From an uncultured Clostridia bacterium (GTDB taxonomy: Bacteria > Bacillota > Clostridia > Oscillospirales > Acutalibacteraceae): a stretch of DNA of 64,000 bases. The position numbers and the translations under genes were made by a program. Below, piece after piece: positions 8,801 to 16,926 of this stretch. The notes beneath the pieces are model-generated. The model did not search any database, was not told where the DNA came from, and worked only from the letters and a program-made list of their open reading frames with translations. How positions within the stretch are numbered: position 1 is the first letter of the stretch; each line of letters starts with the position of its first letter. The stretch covers positions 310,001 to 374,000 of the forward strand of contig CANQFC010000001.1 of assembly GCA_947598155.1 (NCBI GenBank). The letters are read 5' to 3'.

Positions 8801-11745
8801 AGCCTACAACAGACAATTCAGACATTCTGAACAGCAATTTAATGATTGAAACAGTTAAACCTACCGTTTCCGTTGAATATATTGCTGCCGCAAATGAAAA
8901 GAATACAGACACAGCAGATGAAAACGACTGGTATAATAAAGATATTGATTTCAATATTAAAATCAATGACGCTGATTCAGGAATCAGAAATGTATCTGTG
9001 AAGATTAACGGCGCCGATATTGTTCTTGATAAAGACAATAAAAATATTGACGCTAAATTCTATGAGAAAGACGAAAAAACAACTGACCTTACCTTCACAG
9101 TGAATACAAATCAGGCAACACGCAATGAAGACGGCTCATATACTATTGAAATTTCGGTTACCGATAATGCGGGGAATGTATCCGAACCTTACAAAAAGAC
9201 AATTTACAAGGATACCGATAATCCCTACATCACTAAATTTGATTTTGAGCCTGAAAATTTTGCCGAGGGCAGTAACACTGATTTAAAGCTTGAGGTTACC
9301 GATTACGGTTTCTACTTTAAGGAAGATACAAAAGTGACAATCTCTTCAAGGGATGACAAACCTTCATCGGGAATTAAGTCAATTACATATTATACAGTTG
9401 ACAAGGACAGCAAAAACAGTGCAGAGATTACTGCGCCCGTAAATGCTGACGGGCAGGTAAGCTTTATTATCAAGGCTAATTTTAAGGGTCAGATTTATGC
9501 AAAGGCTACGGATAATGTAGACAATGTTCAGGAGAATTTTGTAAATCCGAACAGCGCAATTATTGAAGATGAAACAAAGCACAGAGAAGAAGAGCATATT
9601 GCATTTGAAAAAGACAGCACGGCAAATAAAACTCAAAGCGGTTCAGAGCTTTATAAAAATGATGTTCCTGTAACAATTACGGTAACAGACACTTATTCAG
9701 GCATCCGTGAAATTGAATGGTCGGTTGTTGCTCCTTATGACAAAGATAGCAATCAGAGCGGAAAGGTTACCGTAGATAACAAGAAAACCTTCACTGATGA
9801 CAGCGATTCAGGCTGGCGGCAGACAAAGACTGAGGCGAATCTTGTAACGGAAATGGAAAAAACCATTACTGTAAATAACAACAGTAACGATATTGTTGTT
9901 AAAGTAAAAATGACTGACAGAGCAGGAAATACCTCTGAAAAATCAATCAGCTTCTGCATAGATAAAACCAAACCCACAATTGAAGTTACCTACGATAATA
10001 ATACGCCTGACGAAAAATATACAAATATTTACAAGGCAAACCGTACCGCAACAATTAAGGTAACAGAGAGAAATTTTGACAGTAAGAATATCGTTTATAA
10101 CATCACGAATACCGACGGCGTAATTCCGAAACTGTCCGATTGGAAGGAATATAAAAATACCGATAATCCCGATGAAACATACTACATTGCATCAATTGCA
10201 TATACAGCAGACGGGGATTATACATTTGACATAAGCTATTCCGACCGCGCAGGAAATGCGGCTGATAAATTTGCACAGCACAAATTTACAATTGACAAAA
10301 CAAAGCCGATTGTAACTGTTTCTTACGATAACAATTCAGCAAGCAACGGTATTTACTATAAGGCGGACAGAACAGCTACCATTACAATTGTTGAGCATAA
10401 TTTTGATGCTGAGCGTGTAGCAATTCTTGAATCAGCGCCTTCAATCAGCGCTTGGAAGAGTGTCGGCGATACGCATACCGCAACTATTAGTTACAAAACA
10501 GACGGTAAATACACGCTTGATATAGAATTTACCGATATGGCAGGAAACAGCATTGACGATTTTGCCGCTCAGAATTTCTATATAGATAAAACAAATCCTG
10601 TTTTATCTATTTCAGGCATTGCAGATAAATCTGCAAATAACGACAGCGGAAACATCGGCTTTACTGTTACGGCTACTGATGATAACTTCGACGTATTTGT
10701 ACCCGTATTGTCTGCGGTTATAATGAAAGACGGTAAATTTGAATCCCAAAATCTTACTATCGGCAATACTGAGGATATAGAAAAAGGCAAGAGATATACT
10801 GTCACCAATATAAATACCGACGGTATATACAGCATTACCTGTACCGTAACAGACAAGGCGGGAAATGCATACAGCGAGGTAATATTAGAGAATGCTAACG
10901 GGAAAAACTATGTTGAAAAACGCTCAGGCTCAGATAAACTGGTAACATTCTCAGTTAACCGCGGTGGCTCTGTGTTCTCACCCAATGCCTTTACCGAAAA
11001 TCTTTTGAAGACTTATTACGTAAAGAATATTACAGAAAATGTTACGTTAATCGAAATTAACGCAGACCCGATTTTAGAAAATACAGTAACTCTTAACGGT
11101 AAAAAGCTTGTTGAAAATACCGATTACACCGTTACTGCCGACAACAGCGCAGGCTCGTGGTATAAGTATTCTTACAGCATCAATAAGGCTCTGTTTGAGG
11201 GCGAAAGCGAATATATCGTTGTTATATCGTCTAAGGATAAAGCCGGTAACGAGGCATTCAGCGATGTTAAGGGAATTTCAGCTAAATTTGTTGTTGATAG
11301 AACGGCGCCCATAGTTACAGTAGCAGGTATTAAAACAAACGGCAGATATCAAGTCGAAAAGCAAGTTGTTACTGTTGTACCGACAGATGACGGCGGTTCG
11401 CTGAAAAGCCTTATTGTACGCACGGTAGATAAAAACGGCGCGGTGATTAAGGAGTTAATTAACCTTTCAGGCGAAGATTTAGTTAATGCAATTGCAGCCG
11501 GAAATATTACGTTTGAACTTAGCGAGGGTCTTTATCAGAATGTTCAGATTATCTGTGAGGATTACGCAGGCAACATAAGCGGTGCCAAGACAGATGAAAT
11601 TTATTCTAATGTATCTATTTCTTCAAGTGCAATAATGATTTTCTGGGCGAATAAGCCTCTTCGCTGGGGCTCTATTGCAGGGGTAATTCTGTTAACAGCG
11701 GCAATTATATTTGCGGTTATCCGTAAAAAACGCAAAGAAGAATAA
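5806..11745 (+). CDS. Very large secreted/tail-anchored Ig-like repeat protein (1979 aa)
   Basis: N-terminal signal sequence, repeated TATDNAGNVSQ / ITVTANDK..SGIDSITLY / DKTKPTI-type Ig-like modules, C-terminal TM plus basic tail (WGSIAGVILLTAAIIFAVIRKKRKEE); no LPXTG seen. Confidence 0.88.
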   Translation: MMFRDLKKSTSRITAVVLSVVMLLTVIPFGTLINAFAVTVDSYTVTLTDGSSAINLDGVEITLTNKADASKSSVQNTSNGVAIFENFVEEEETYTVSVAEKTGYESVADFEITPASGENNYDVTYVAIPEIELQGTVIDENGAPYKGATVEVTGYITETAVTGDDGKYSFTAYKGKDYTVTATAKEEKYEKVSTEITNLSETQPASELKFKVKEFNISTAATDSNGTISESGNVKYGESKTITATANDGYCIDSFKVDDVEQPNATSKKEFTYSFSNITDSHSVSVSFKVQKYKISFTVDENGKVEYTEGSKREEVGGSVKIDKEFNESEDPLNPTKVIVDAIPNDTYRVSKIVVDGAEQTFTENDKKVEGTEFIMTKDHTFVVEFSRNQYSVKINNGKNGTATVDNEIVEYNGAATVTIIPDDGYEISSLKLNGVEVDPEGEDFAQSYTLYVDNITANQTIDIEYALIQSSTVFDKIDNDYYTITFNKDGDTFNPVIIGNKYIVPDGTIIQVHPKAPYVRTSINYNVKYTASVSTIKQPITIDEIDVDKDNKIGGWNRIKNINIEIIFDTKSPSIPKITKEPDKDFNNYEYTISAAVTDDIAGVDKVYYSATNDFSTAAEAEFNSETNTAQFKTDSAENNYEYFIWAVDKVGNLTAGDDVKSIPVAIDKSEPTIDKFDFSSSSLNVCEFGTFSNENIKVLITASDTKSETTNSGIASITFNGQTVEAKDFKDGKAEFTLNANDFSATKEVSATATDNAGNVSQTTIPTSENSNIKSNKITISNVKATIVSERKYDAKYINGEEYWYDGDTDFTVKVTDEFGIQSVVIKMNGVEVLNKNYNNSANAVKEKEYTVNTSENPNDGKNEISVEVVNVNNNSSSDNKSLYIDTTAPDVVAFNITKVGETPLDKVLNILTFGIFFNEKVEITVTANDKNATSGIDSITLYAGEESLGTENVNKDNKATFTVPTEDITDEAKYFDKVLSAVATDNVGNITENRVEPTTDNSDILNSNLMIETVKPTVSVEYIAAANEKNTDTADENDWYNKDIDFNIKINDADSGIRNVSVKINGADIVLDKDNKNIDAKFYEKDEKTTDLTFTVNTNQATRNEDGSYTIEISVTDNAGNVSEPYKKTIYKDTDNPYITKFDFEPENFAEGSNTDLKLEVTDYGFYFKEDTKVTISSRDDKPSSGIKSITYYTVDKDSKNSAEITAPVNADGQVSFIIKANFKGQIYAKATDNVDNVQENFVNPNSAIIEDETKHREEEHIAFEKDSTANKTQSGSELYKNDVPVTITVTDTYSGIREIEWSVVAPYDKDSNQSGKVTVDNKKTFTDDSDSGWRQTKTEANLVTEMEKTITVNNNSNDIVVKVKMTDRAGNTSEKSISFCIDKTKPTIEVTYDNNTPDEKYTNIYKANRTATIKVTERNFDSKNIVYNITNTDGVIPKLSDWKEYKNTDNPDETYYIASIAYTADGDYTFDISYSDRAGNAADKFAQHKFTIDKTKPIVTVSYDNNSASNGIYYKADRTATITIVEHNFDAERVAILESAPSISAWKSVGDTHTATISYKTDGKYTLDIEFTDMAGNSIDDFAAQNFYIDKTNPVLSISGIADKSANNDSGNIGFTVTATDDNFDVFVPVLSAVIMKDGKFESQNLTIGNTEDIEKGKRYTVTNINTDGIYSITCTVTDKAGNAYSEVILENANGKNYVEKRSGSDKLVTFSVNRGGSVFSPNAFTENLLKTYYVKNITENVTLIEINADPILENTVTLNGKKLVENTDYTVTADNSAGSWYKYSYSINKALFEGESEYIVVISSKDKAGNEAFSDVKGISAKFVVDRTAPIVTVAGIKTNGRYQVEKQVVTVVPTDDGGSLKSLIVRTVDKNGAVIKELINLSGEDLVNAIAAGNITFELSEGLYQNVQIICEDYAGNISGAKTDEIYSNVSISSSAIMIFWANKPLRWGSIAGVILLTAAIIFAVIRKKRKEE

Positions 11746-11810
11746 TACAAATTTTATCTGTAAATGCTTAGAGCATTACTTGATGATTTGAATTATTCTT
11801 AAAAAACTAA

Positions 11811-11867
11811 AACACTCCTTCTTGATTTTTAAGCGATGACTTAGAATTAAGAAGGAGTGTTATTTTT
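11811..11867 (+). terminator. Rho-independent terminator of the signalling/surface-protein operon
   Basis: AACACTCCTTCTT...AAGAAGGAGTGTT followed by ATTTTT. Confidence 0.85.
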
Positions 11868-11940
11868 ACTTAAAAATATCTAATATATTTTTCGTAATGC
11901 AATGAAAGAAATAATTGAAATGAAAAAAATGATAGGTTTC

Positions 11941-11957
11941 AATCACTTATATATCAA
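11941..11957. repeat. Putative att-like direct repeat, copy 1 (AATCACTTATATATCAA)
   Basis: 16/17 match to AATCCCTTATATATCAA at 12071..12087. Confidence 0.5.
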
Positions 11958-12048
11958 AAGTTTTTGATTCCTTTGACCCCCATCTGACCCCCATTTTTAT
12001 AAAATTCTGTGTGCTTTTATGCCTGTTTACAGGAAAAAGCACATAAAA
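11947..12048 (-). pseudogene. Candidate remnant of an integrase C-terminus
   Basis: Minus-strand frame YVLFPVNRHKSTQNFIKMGVRWGSKESKTFDI* with no upstream gene (in-frame TGA at 12049-12051); stop lies inside a direct repeat. Confidence 0.45.
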
Positions 12049-12054
12049 TCAAAA

Positions 12055-12104
12055 AATAAAAAAGTCTTGAAATCCCTTATATATCAAGGAATTACAAGAC
12101 TTTT
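12055..12104 (-). terminator. Terminator of tRNA-Trp
   Basis: AAGTCTTG...CAAGACTT stem (12062-12069 / 12095-12102), T run on the minus strand. Confidence 0.75.
12071..12087. repeat. Putative att-like direct repeat, copy 2 (AATCCCTTATATATCAA), inside the tRNA-Trp terminator
   Basis: 16/17 match to 11941..11957, same orientation, 130 bp apart. Confidence 0.5.
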
Positions 12105-12108
12105 CTTT

Positions 12109-12184
12109 TGGCAGGGGCAGAAGGACTTGAACCCTCGGCACGCGGTTTTGGAGACCGCTGCTCTACCAACTGAGCTATACCCCT
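12109..12184 (-). tRNA. tRNA-Trp (anticodon CCA), encoded CCA tail
   Basis: Minus strand AGGGGTATAGCTCAGTTGGTAGAGCAGCGGTCTCCAAAACCGCGTGCCGAGGGTTCAAGTCCTTCTGCCCCTGCCA folds as a cloverleaf. Confidence 0.97.
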
Positions 12185-12293
12185 ATATTTATTTTTGCAT
12201 AAAGACTGTTTTTACCCGCCGCAGGCAACCCGAGCATTGTATTTTGCTCTATTTGGCGGGACAAGTGTGTTTACCTCTTAAAAGCACTGTTCT

Positions 12294-12322
12294 ATTATAC
12301 ATATAACTTGCCTTTTTGTCAA
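12294..12322 (-). promoter_or_regulatory. SigA-type promoter for tRNA-Trp
   Basis: TTGACA-17-TATAAT on minus strand (12317-12322 / 12294-12299). Confidence 0.75.
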
Positions 12323-12563
12323 CTCTTATTTTATATCGTATTTACAATAATTATGGACTATCGGGAGTTTTTTGCAGATGAATATACGCTCTGCCGCATC
12401 CGCACCGCCTTATTTTACAATTTTTCGCCTGTCAAAAGGGACTTTGAGAGACAATCGTTAAAAATCAGCTTTAAAAGTACCGTTAATTTGTATGCCGCAG
12501 TGCTGATATTGAGGTAAATAGCATAATGACGGGCAAGTCTCTTATTGAATTTATTTAAAACAA

Positions 12564-12610
12564 TAAAAAGCGCTCTCAAAGGATTTTGATTTTTTGAGAC
12601 CGCTTTTTTC
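12564..12610 (-). terminator. Bidirectional terminator downstream of the DUF5696-like gene
   Basis: AAAAAGCGCTCTCAAA...TTTTGAGACCGCTTTTTT. Confidence 0.75.
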
Positions 12611-12617
12611 TGATAAA

Positions 12618-14810
12618 TTATGAAATCTTTACGCAGTCGTTCGCGTTTACTGTGATGCCGTTTATTTTTACATCCTCTTCGGTGTAGTTGACATAAACCT
12701 TTGCGCTGTTGTTGTATTCCGTGCAGAATACGCCTGTACGCGCCTCATAGTGAGACGTCATTCGCGCGTCTCGCAGGTCAGCAAGAATATCGCTTGCTTT
12801 AACGCAATAGGACACGATTTCGTTTATGTTTTTGTTGTAGTCGTATTTATCGTTTTCTTCCGTTCCCAAGCAATACCAATCGGCGGAGGGTAAAGCGCCG
12901 TATTCAACAGAGCGCAGAAACGCTTTTTTCGGGTCTTCGCTGAGGTTAATGCCGCCAAAGCTGTAATCGTATGTGCCGTGAAGAATCAGCGAAGTAAAAG
13001 GAATTGAACGATACGCCTCATTTTCCTCGCGTGATACGGCTCCTTGCGGAATATATAAAATAACGCTCGCATTTTTCAGCGAATAAAAATTACCGTTGCA
13101 TATCATAACGGGCTTGTTTGAGGAAAGAACGGGGATAAGAGCGGCAATCTCTTTTTTACTGCTTTCTCTTGGATAAAAGTCTGAAGAATAGTCCGAATAA
13201 AGCGCCGTGCCGATGTCGTTCAATGCGAATCCGTCAAAAGAAACGTCTGCGGAATCGTTTAAAAGATTCTCAATTTTGTCTTCAAGCTCGGATATTTTAA
13301 GATACCCGCGCTTTGAGGACGGCATATTAAGATGAGCTTGCGTATTAGGATACGTTGTTTTATTGCCGTAAAGGTTTTTTGCCTTGTCACCCGAGGATTT
13401 TTTGACCGAGAGGACTGGCGTGTCAATGTAAATAGGAAAATTCTGTGTTTTCATATAAGAATAAAGTGCGTCGTAATCTTCTTTTGAGCCGAGCTGTTTA
13501 AGAAAACTGCCGAAATCGCCGCTTTCACCGTTATTTGCGTCGGTAAACAGCCCGCTTGCGTGCAGATAAACGCTGTTAACGCCTTTTGCTTTTAATAGAG
13601 ACATCAGCGCCTGCGCCTGTTCAAAGGTGGATTTTACCGCAAATTTGCCGTTGGAGTCAAAAAACCCAAATTGAAGATTTACTATCAGCGGAAGTGAAGA
13701 ATTTTCGGCGGTTACGGATTTTGAAGAAATAACAGAATTTCTTATAAGATTTTCCCGGCAGGCGGCGGCCATACCGGAATATGTAGCCGATTGCCCCGAA
13801 AGGAAACGGTAACAAAGGCGTATTTCACCGCCGTATTCGCCGCCTAATGTTTTAACCTGCTTTGATTTTTTTGAGACGGTTGAAGAGTCGGTAACGGCAA
13901 ATTCCGCGCCTACGCTGTTAAGCGAAGTGTCTGACAGCCTGTACGCGTTAATATCGGCAACGGATTCACCGCTTTCTATAATGCAGAGGAACGCCCCCTT
14001 GCCGTGCTTAATTCCGAACGCGCCGAGCGGAGCTGAGGCCTTGCCTTTGGCGACAGAGGGGTCGTCGCCGTAAACCTTGAGCGTTATCGGAGAAAAATCC
14101 GGGTTGGAAACGCCCGTTTTTATAATTGCGCCGCTCCCGTCGGGGACAAATATGAAGTCGTCTTTGTCTTGGTCGCTGTAAGCGCCGAAAGAATTTAAAA
14201 ACTTGATTTTTTCAACATATACGCCGTCCGAAAGCTGTAAGTTATTCATATTTACCGAGGCGTAGAACGACCCGTCCGAAAGAATGTATGAAACGGTGGC
14301 GTCGACCCGAACAGATTCTTCGGGGAGGGTGTTTATATCCGCTTTGCCGCTGTCAGCGTCAAGAGAGAGCGAGTATTTAACATTTACGCCGTTGTTTGTA
14401 TTCTCAAAAACGAAATTTCCGAAAGAAACTGAATTGTCCTGCGTATTTAAAACGTACTGTTTGCCGCTTTCGGTTAAAAGAGTTATTTCAAGCGGAGCAT
14501 ATAGAAGAGATTTTTTCTCTTCGTCGGAGGGGAGGGAGCTCCAGAAAATATTTGAAGAAGAGTCGAGTATTCCGACTGAAGTGGTCGTTTTATCAAAAAA
14601 CATTTCAATAAGACCCGACTTGCAGACGGATTCGTAAGAACTGCGTTTTACCTTGTGGTAAGCGTCGCCTGCGTTTTCGGGGTAAATATTTTCAAATTCG
14701 GCGCTCTTTATTTTTACAAGAGTTACGGGCGCGCAGGAGGAAAAAAGCAGAGATAGGGCAAGGCTGATTGCCGTGACCGTAAGGATAATGCCGAGCCTTC
14801 TTTTGTTCAT
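12618..14810 (-). CDS. Predicted lipoprotein, DUF5696-like
   Basis: ORF 12618..14840; MNKRRLGIILTVTAISLALSLLFSSCAP lipobox-type signal; later segments suggest a carbohydrate-active barrel fold. Start at 14810 or 14822. Confidence 0.7.
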   Translation of the reverse strand: MNKRRLGIILTVTAISLALSLLFSSCAPVTLVKIKSAEFENIYPENAGDAYHKVKRSSYESVCKSGLIEMFFDKTTTSVGILDSSSNIFWSSLPSDEEKKSLLYAPLEITLLTESGKQYVLNTQDNSVSFGNFVFENTNNGVNVKYSLSLDADSGKADINTLPEESVRVDATVSYILSDGSFYASVNMNNLQLSDGVYVEKIKFLNSFGAYSDQDKDDFIFVPDGSGAIIKTGVSNPDFSPITLKVYGDDPSVAKGKASAPLGAFGIKHGKGAFLCIIESGESVADINAYRLSDTSLNSVGAEFAVTDSSTVSKKSKQVKTLGGEYGGEIRLCYRFLSGQSATYSGMAAACRENLIRNSVISSKSVTAENSSLPLIVNLQFGFFDSNGKFAVKSTFEQAQALMSLLKAKGVNSVYLHASGLFTDANNGESGDFGSFLKQLGSKEDYDALYSYMKTQNFPIYIDTPVLSVKKSSGDKAKNLYGNKTTYPNTQAHLNMPSSKRGYLKISELEDKIENLLNDSADVSFDGFALNDIGTALYSDYSSDFYPRESSKKEIAALIPVLSSNKPVMICNGNFYSLKNASVILYIPQGAVSREENEAYRSIPFTSLILHGTYDYSFGGINLSEDPKKAFLRSVEYGALPSADWYCLGTEENDKYDYNKNINEIVSYCVKASDILADLRDARMTSHYEARTGVFCTEYNNSAKVYVNYTEEDVKINGITVNANDCVKIS

Positions 14811-14822
14811 AAAAATCGTCAT

Positions 14823-14882
14823 ACGGTACTGCGGTTTCAAAGACTTTTATTAAGCTCTTGAAATTACGGTACCGCTCCTTTC
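14823..14882 (-). promoter_or_regulatory. SD-hairpin-start architecture upstream of the DUF5696-like gene
   Basis: Minus strand GAAAGGAG then stem GCGGTAC (14875-14869) / GTACCGT (14829-14823), then ATG. Confidence 0.5.
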
Positions 14883-15105
14883 TCATTTTTCGCGGTGAGC
14901 GGTTTTCGAATAATATTCGGTTAATACAGAAAACAAGTATAACACATATTTACGAAAAATACAAATTTTGGCGTAATTGTTCAAAAAGTATCGAAAAAAT
15001 ATTTGCGGCTGTATGCTGACAGAATATAGATATTTGAATTTTCATATGATAAAATAGGTATCATTTGAGGCGGTATTTATTTCTGTTACGACGGCAGAAA
15101 CACAA

Positions 15106-15165
15106 CGGTTCCGAAAAAATGGAACCCGCCTCAGGAGGCGGGGGACATCTCTTGCCTAAGTTATA
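15106..15165 (-). ncRNA. Candidate structured leader/RNA motif, copy A
   Basis: Minus strand TATAACTTAGGCAAGAGATGTCCCCCGCCTCCTGAGGCGGGTTCC...GGAACC; 22/23 identity to 17420..17442 at its 5' end, followed by two stems. Confidence 0.45.
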
Positions 15166-15257
15166 CGGTCATAAGCTATATTGCATAACGCGCTTTTTCA
15201 GCGATATTTTACAGTTCGGAAAAATATATGCACTTTCGCCGAAAGAAAGCGATTTGC

Positions 15258-15464
15258 CTAATCGTCTTCGGGAATGTATTCCGCAATATCCTCTAACCTG
15301 CAATTTAAAACACGGCAGAGCTTATCGAGCGTTTTTGTTTCGATATTGTCGTTGCTTTTTAAGCGCCTGACGGTTTTGCTGTCTATGCCGCTTTTTTCTC
15401 TGAGATAATATGTGGTAATATTTTTCTTTTTCATCGTTTCCCAAAGTCTGTCAAATTTTATCAT
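15258..15464 (-). CDS. Small XRE/Cro-CI family HTH regulator (68 aa)
   Basis: MIKFDRLWETMKKKNITTYYLREKSGIDSKTVRRLKSNDNIETKTLDKLCRVLNCRLEDIAEYIPEDD; SD GGGGGAA before ATG at 15464. The 150-aa ORF extension is unlikely. Confidence 0.88.
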   Translation of the reverse strand: MIKFDRLWETMKKKNITTYYLREKSGIDSKTVRRLKSNDNIETKTLDKLCRVLNCRLEDIAEYIPEDD

Positions 15465-15477
15465 AATAAATTCCCCC

Positions 15478-15506
15478 TTGACATTTAATATTATGGGGGT
15501 TATAAT
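15478..15506 (+). promoter_or_regulatory. Consensus SigA-type promoter, divergent from the XRE gene
   Basis: TTGACA (15478-15483), 17-bp spacer, TATAAT (15501-15506). Confidence 0.75.
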
Positions 15507-15518
15507 CTCTTGATATAA

Positions 15519-15533
15519 GGGGATATAATCCCC
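15519..15533. promoter_or_regulatory. Palindromic operator candidate GGGGATATAATCCCC
   Basis: Perfect 6-bp arms (GGGGAT/ATCCCC) with a 3-bp centre; related GGGGGTTATAATC overlaps the -10. Confidence 0.55.
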
Positions 15534-15610
15534 ATATATTCTTTTAATAATTTTACTGTTTATCCTAAAAAAGATAAAATAAATAAAAAAGTGAGGATTA
15601 GGAGAAGAAA

Positions 15611-15682
15611 ATGACAGAAAACCGATTGATTTCAGCATTAAAACAGTTTCCCGATATTTTAAGCTATGCCCACCCTTGGTAA
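15611..15682 (+). CDS. Candidate 23-aa microprotein MTENRLISALKQFPDILSYAHPW
   Basis: ATG preceded by AGGAGAAGAAA SD, between a consensus promoter and a strong terminator; below the ORF-track cutoff. Confidence 0.45.
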   Translation: MTENRLISALKQFPDILSYAHPW

Positions 15683-15768
15683 ATAGATTACGTGGAACCC
15701 CCGCCGCCATTCCCGAAAGACGGGCAAAAACTTAAATTTTTTCTGTTGCAAATCAGCTTCAATAAACT

Positions 15769-15800
15769 AACGGGCAGGGTGACCTGTCCGTTTTGTTTTT
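15769..15800 (+). terminator. Terminator AACGGGCAGG-GTGA-CCTGTCCGTT-TTGTTTTT
   Basis: 10-bp stem with one G-U pair and T-rich tail. Confidence 0.8.
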
Positions 15801-15844
15801 GGTATTTAAAATTTTATTTTGCGGTTAAGCGTTTCGGCGGGTTT

Positions 15845-16492
15845 TTACCCAGTCAATTTACTCCTCAGCTGTCTTAAAATGATTTTTTCGCGCCTTGACA
15901 CCTGCACCTGCGAAATGCCGAGTACCTTGGCCGTTTTGCTTTGGGTAAGCTCGTCAAAATATCTTAAACGGATTAGCTTTTTATCGTTTTCCGGCAGTGC
16001 GTCAATCGCCCGCTGAAGTGATATTTTATTGTCGATTGCCGAATAAATATCGTAATCGGGAATGTCGGTCTGGCGTTCGCCGTCGCTGTCGGTGAGCGAT
16101 ATGACAGGGTAGGCGGCGCATAAAAGCTCCGCCGTTTCGGCGTCGTCGATTCCAAGAATCTTTGAAAGCTCCGATACAGTCGGCACAGTTCCGTTTTCCT
16201 TTTCAAATTTTTCCGCCGTCAGCCGAAGCATTCTCGCCCGTTCTTTTAGACTTCGGCTTATTTTAACCGACCCTTCGTCACGAAAAATTCGCTTAATTTC
16301 GCCCAAAATCGCCGGTACGGCATATGTGGAAAAAGCAAATCCCAATTTTTCGTTAAATCTGTCCGCGGCGTGAATAAGCCCTACGCACCCTGCGGAGTAA
16401 AGGTCCTCATATTCAACGCCTTTACCGAGAAACCGTGAGGCGCAGCTTCCGACAAGACCGAGATTTTCGGTTATTAGCTCGTCACGGGTCAT
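15845..16492 (-). CDS. sigF: Sporulation-type RNA polymerase sigma factor (SigF-like)
   Basis: YEDLYSAGCVGLIHAADRF, FAFSTYAVPAILGEIKRIFRDEG, LTQSKTAKVLGISQVQVSRREK; follows spoIIAB-like gene. Confidence 0.88.
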   Translation of the reverse strand: MTRDELITENLGLVGSCASRFLGKGVEYEDLYSAGCVGLIHAADRFNEKLGFAFSTYAVPAILGEIKRIFRDEGSVKISRSLKERARMLRLTAEKFEKENGTVPTVSELSKILGIDDAETAELLCAAYPVISLTDSDGERQTDIPDYDIYSAIDNKISLQRAIDALPENDKKLIRLRYFDELTQSKTAKVLGISQVQVSRREKIILRQLRSKLTG

Positions 16493-16926
16493 TTGGAGCG
16501 ACCGAAAATCAGTTTATACAGCGTAACGGTTGTACCCCTGCCGACGCTTGAGCGGACGGTGAGCTTGTCCGTAAAGCTTTCCATAACCGAAAATCCAAGT
16601 CCCGCTCTGTCGCTGCCGCCCGTTGTGAACAGCGGCTCTCTTGCTTTTTTTATGTCCTCAATGCCGACGCCTCTGTCTTTTATCGTAATAAGTACCGCGG
16701 ATTCGCTTTTTATCCTTACCGTTATGAAAATTTTGCCGACGCTGTTTTTGTACCCGTGAACTATGCAGTTTGTAACCGCTTCGCTGACCGCTGTTTTAAT
16801 ATCGTTTATCTCTTCAAGCGTGGGGTCAAGCTGAGCGGCGAACGCGGCTACGGCCGTTCGGGCAAACGCCTCGTTTACTGAACGGGAATCGACTGTCATT
16901 TTAAATTCATTTACTACTACGCTCAT
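16489..16926 (-). CDS. spoIIAB: Anti-sigma F factor (SpoIIAB-like GHKL kinase)
   Basis: IKTAVSEAVTNCIVHGY, ITIKDRGVGIEDI, DRAGLGFSVMESFTD; ATGA overlap with sigF. Confidence 0.9.
   Translation of the reverse strand: MSVVVNEFKMTVDSRSVNEAFARTAVAAFAAQLDPTLEEINDIKTAVSEAVTNCIVHGYKNSVGKIFITVRIKSESAVLITIKDRGVGIEDIKKAREPLFTTGGSDRAGLGFSVMESFTDKLTVRSSVGRGTTVTLYKLIFGRSK

Noticed and set aside
6336-10856. Series of minus-strand ORFs inside the 1979-aa Ig-like gene
   Set aside because: Low-complexity reverse-frame ORFs (Ser/Val/Leu-rich) produced by the repetitive coding sequence.
12019-12517. Plus-strand ORFs 12019..12306 and 12308..12517
   Set aside because: They cross the tRNA-Trp gene and its promoter in antisense and have no recognisable family or SD.
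15692-16016. Small plus-strand ORFs 15692..15877 and 15819..16016
   Set aside because: They run through the terminator at 15769..15800 or antisense to sigF, with no credible SD or family.
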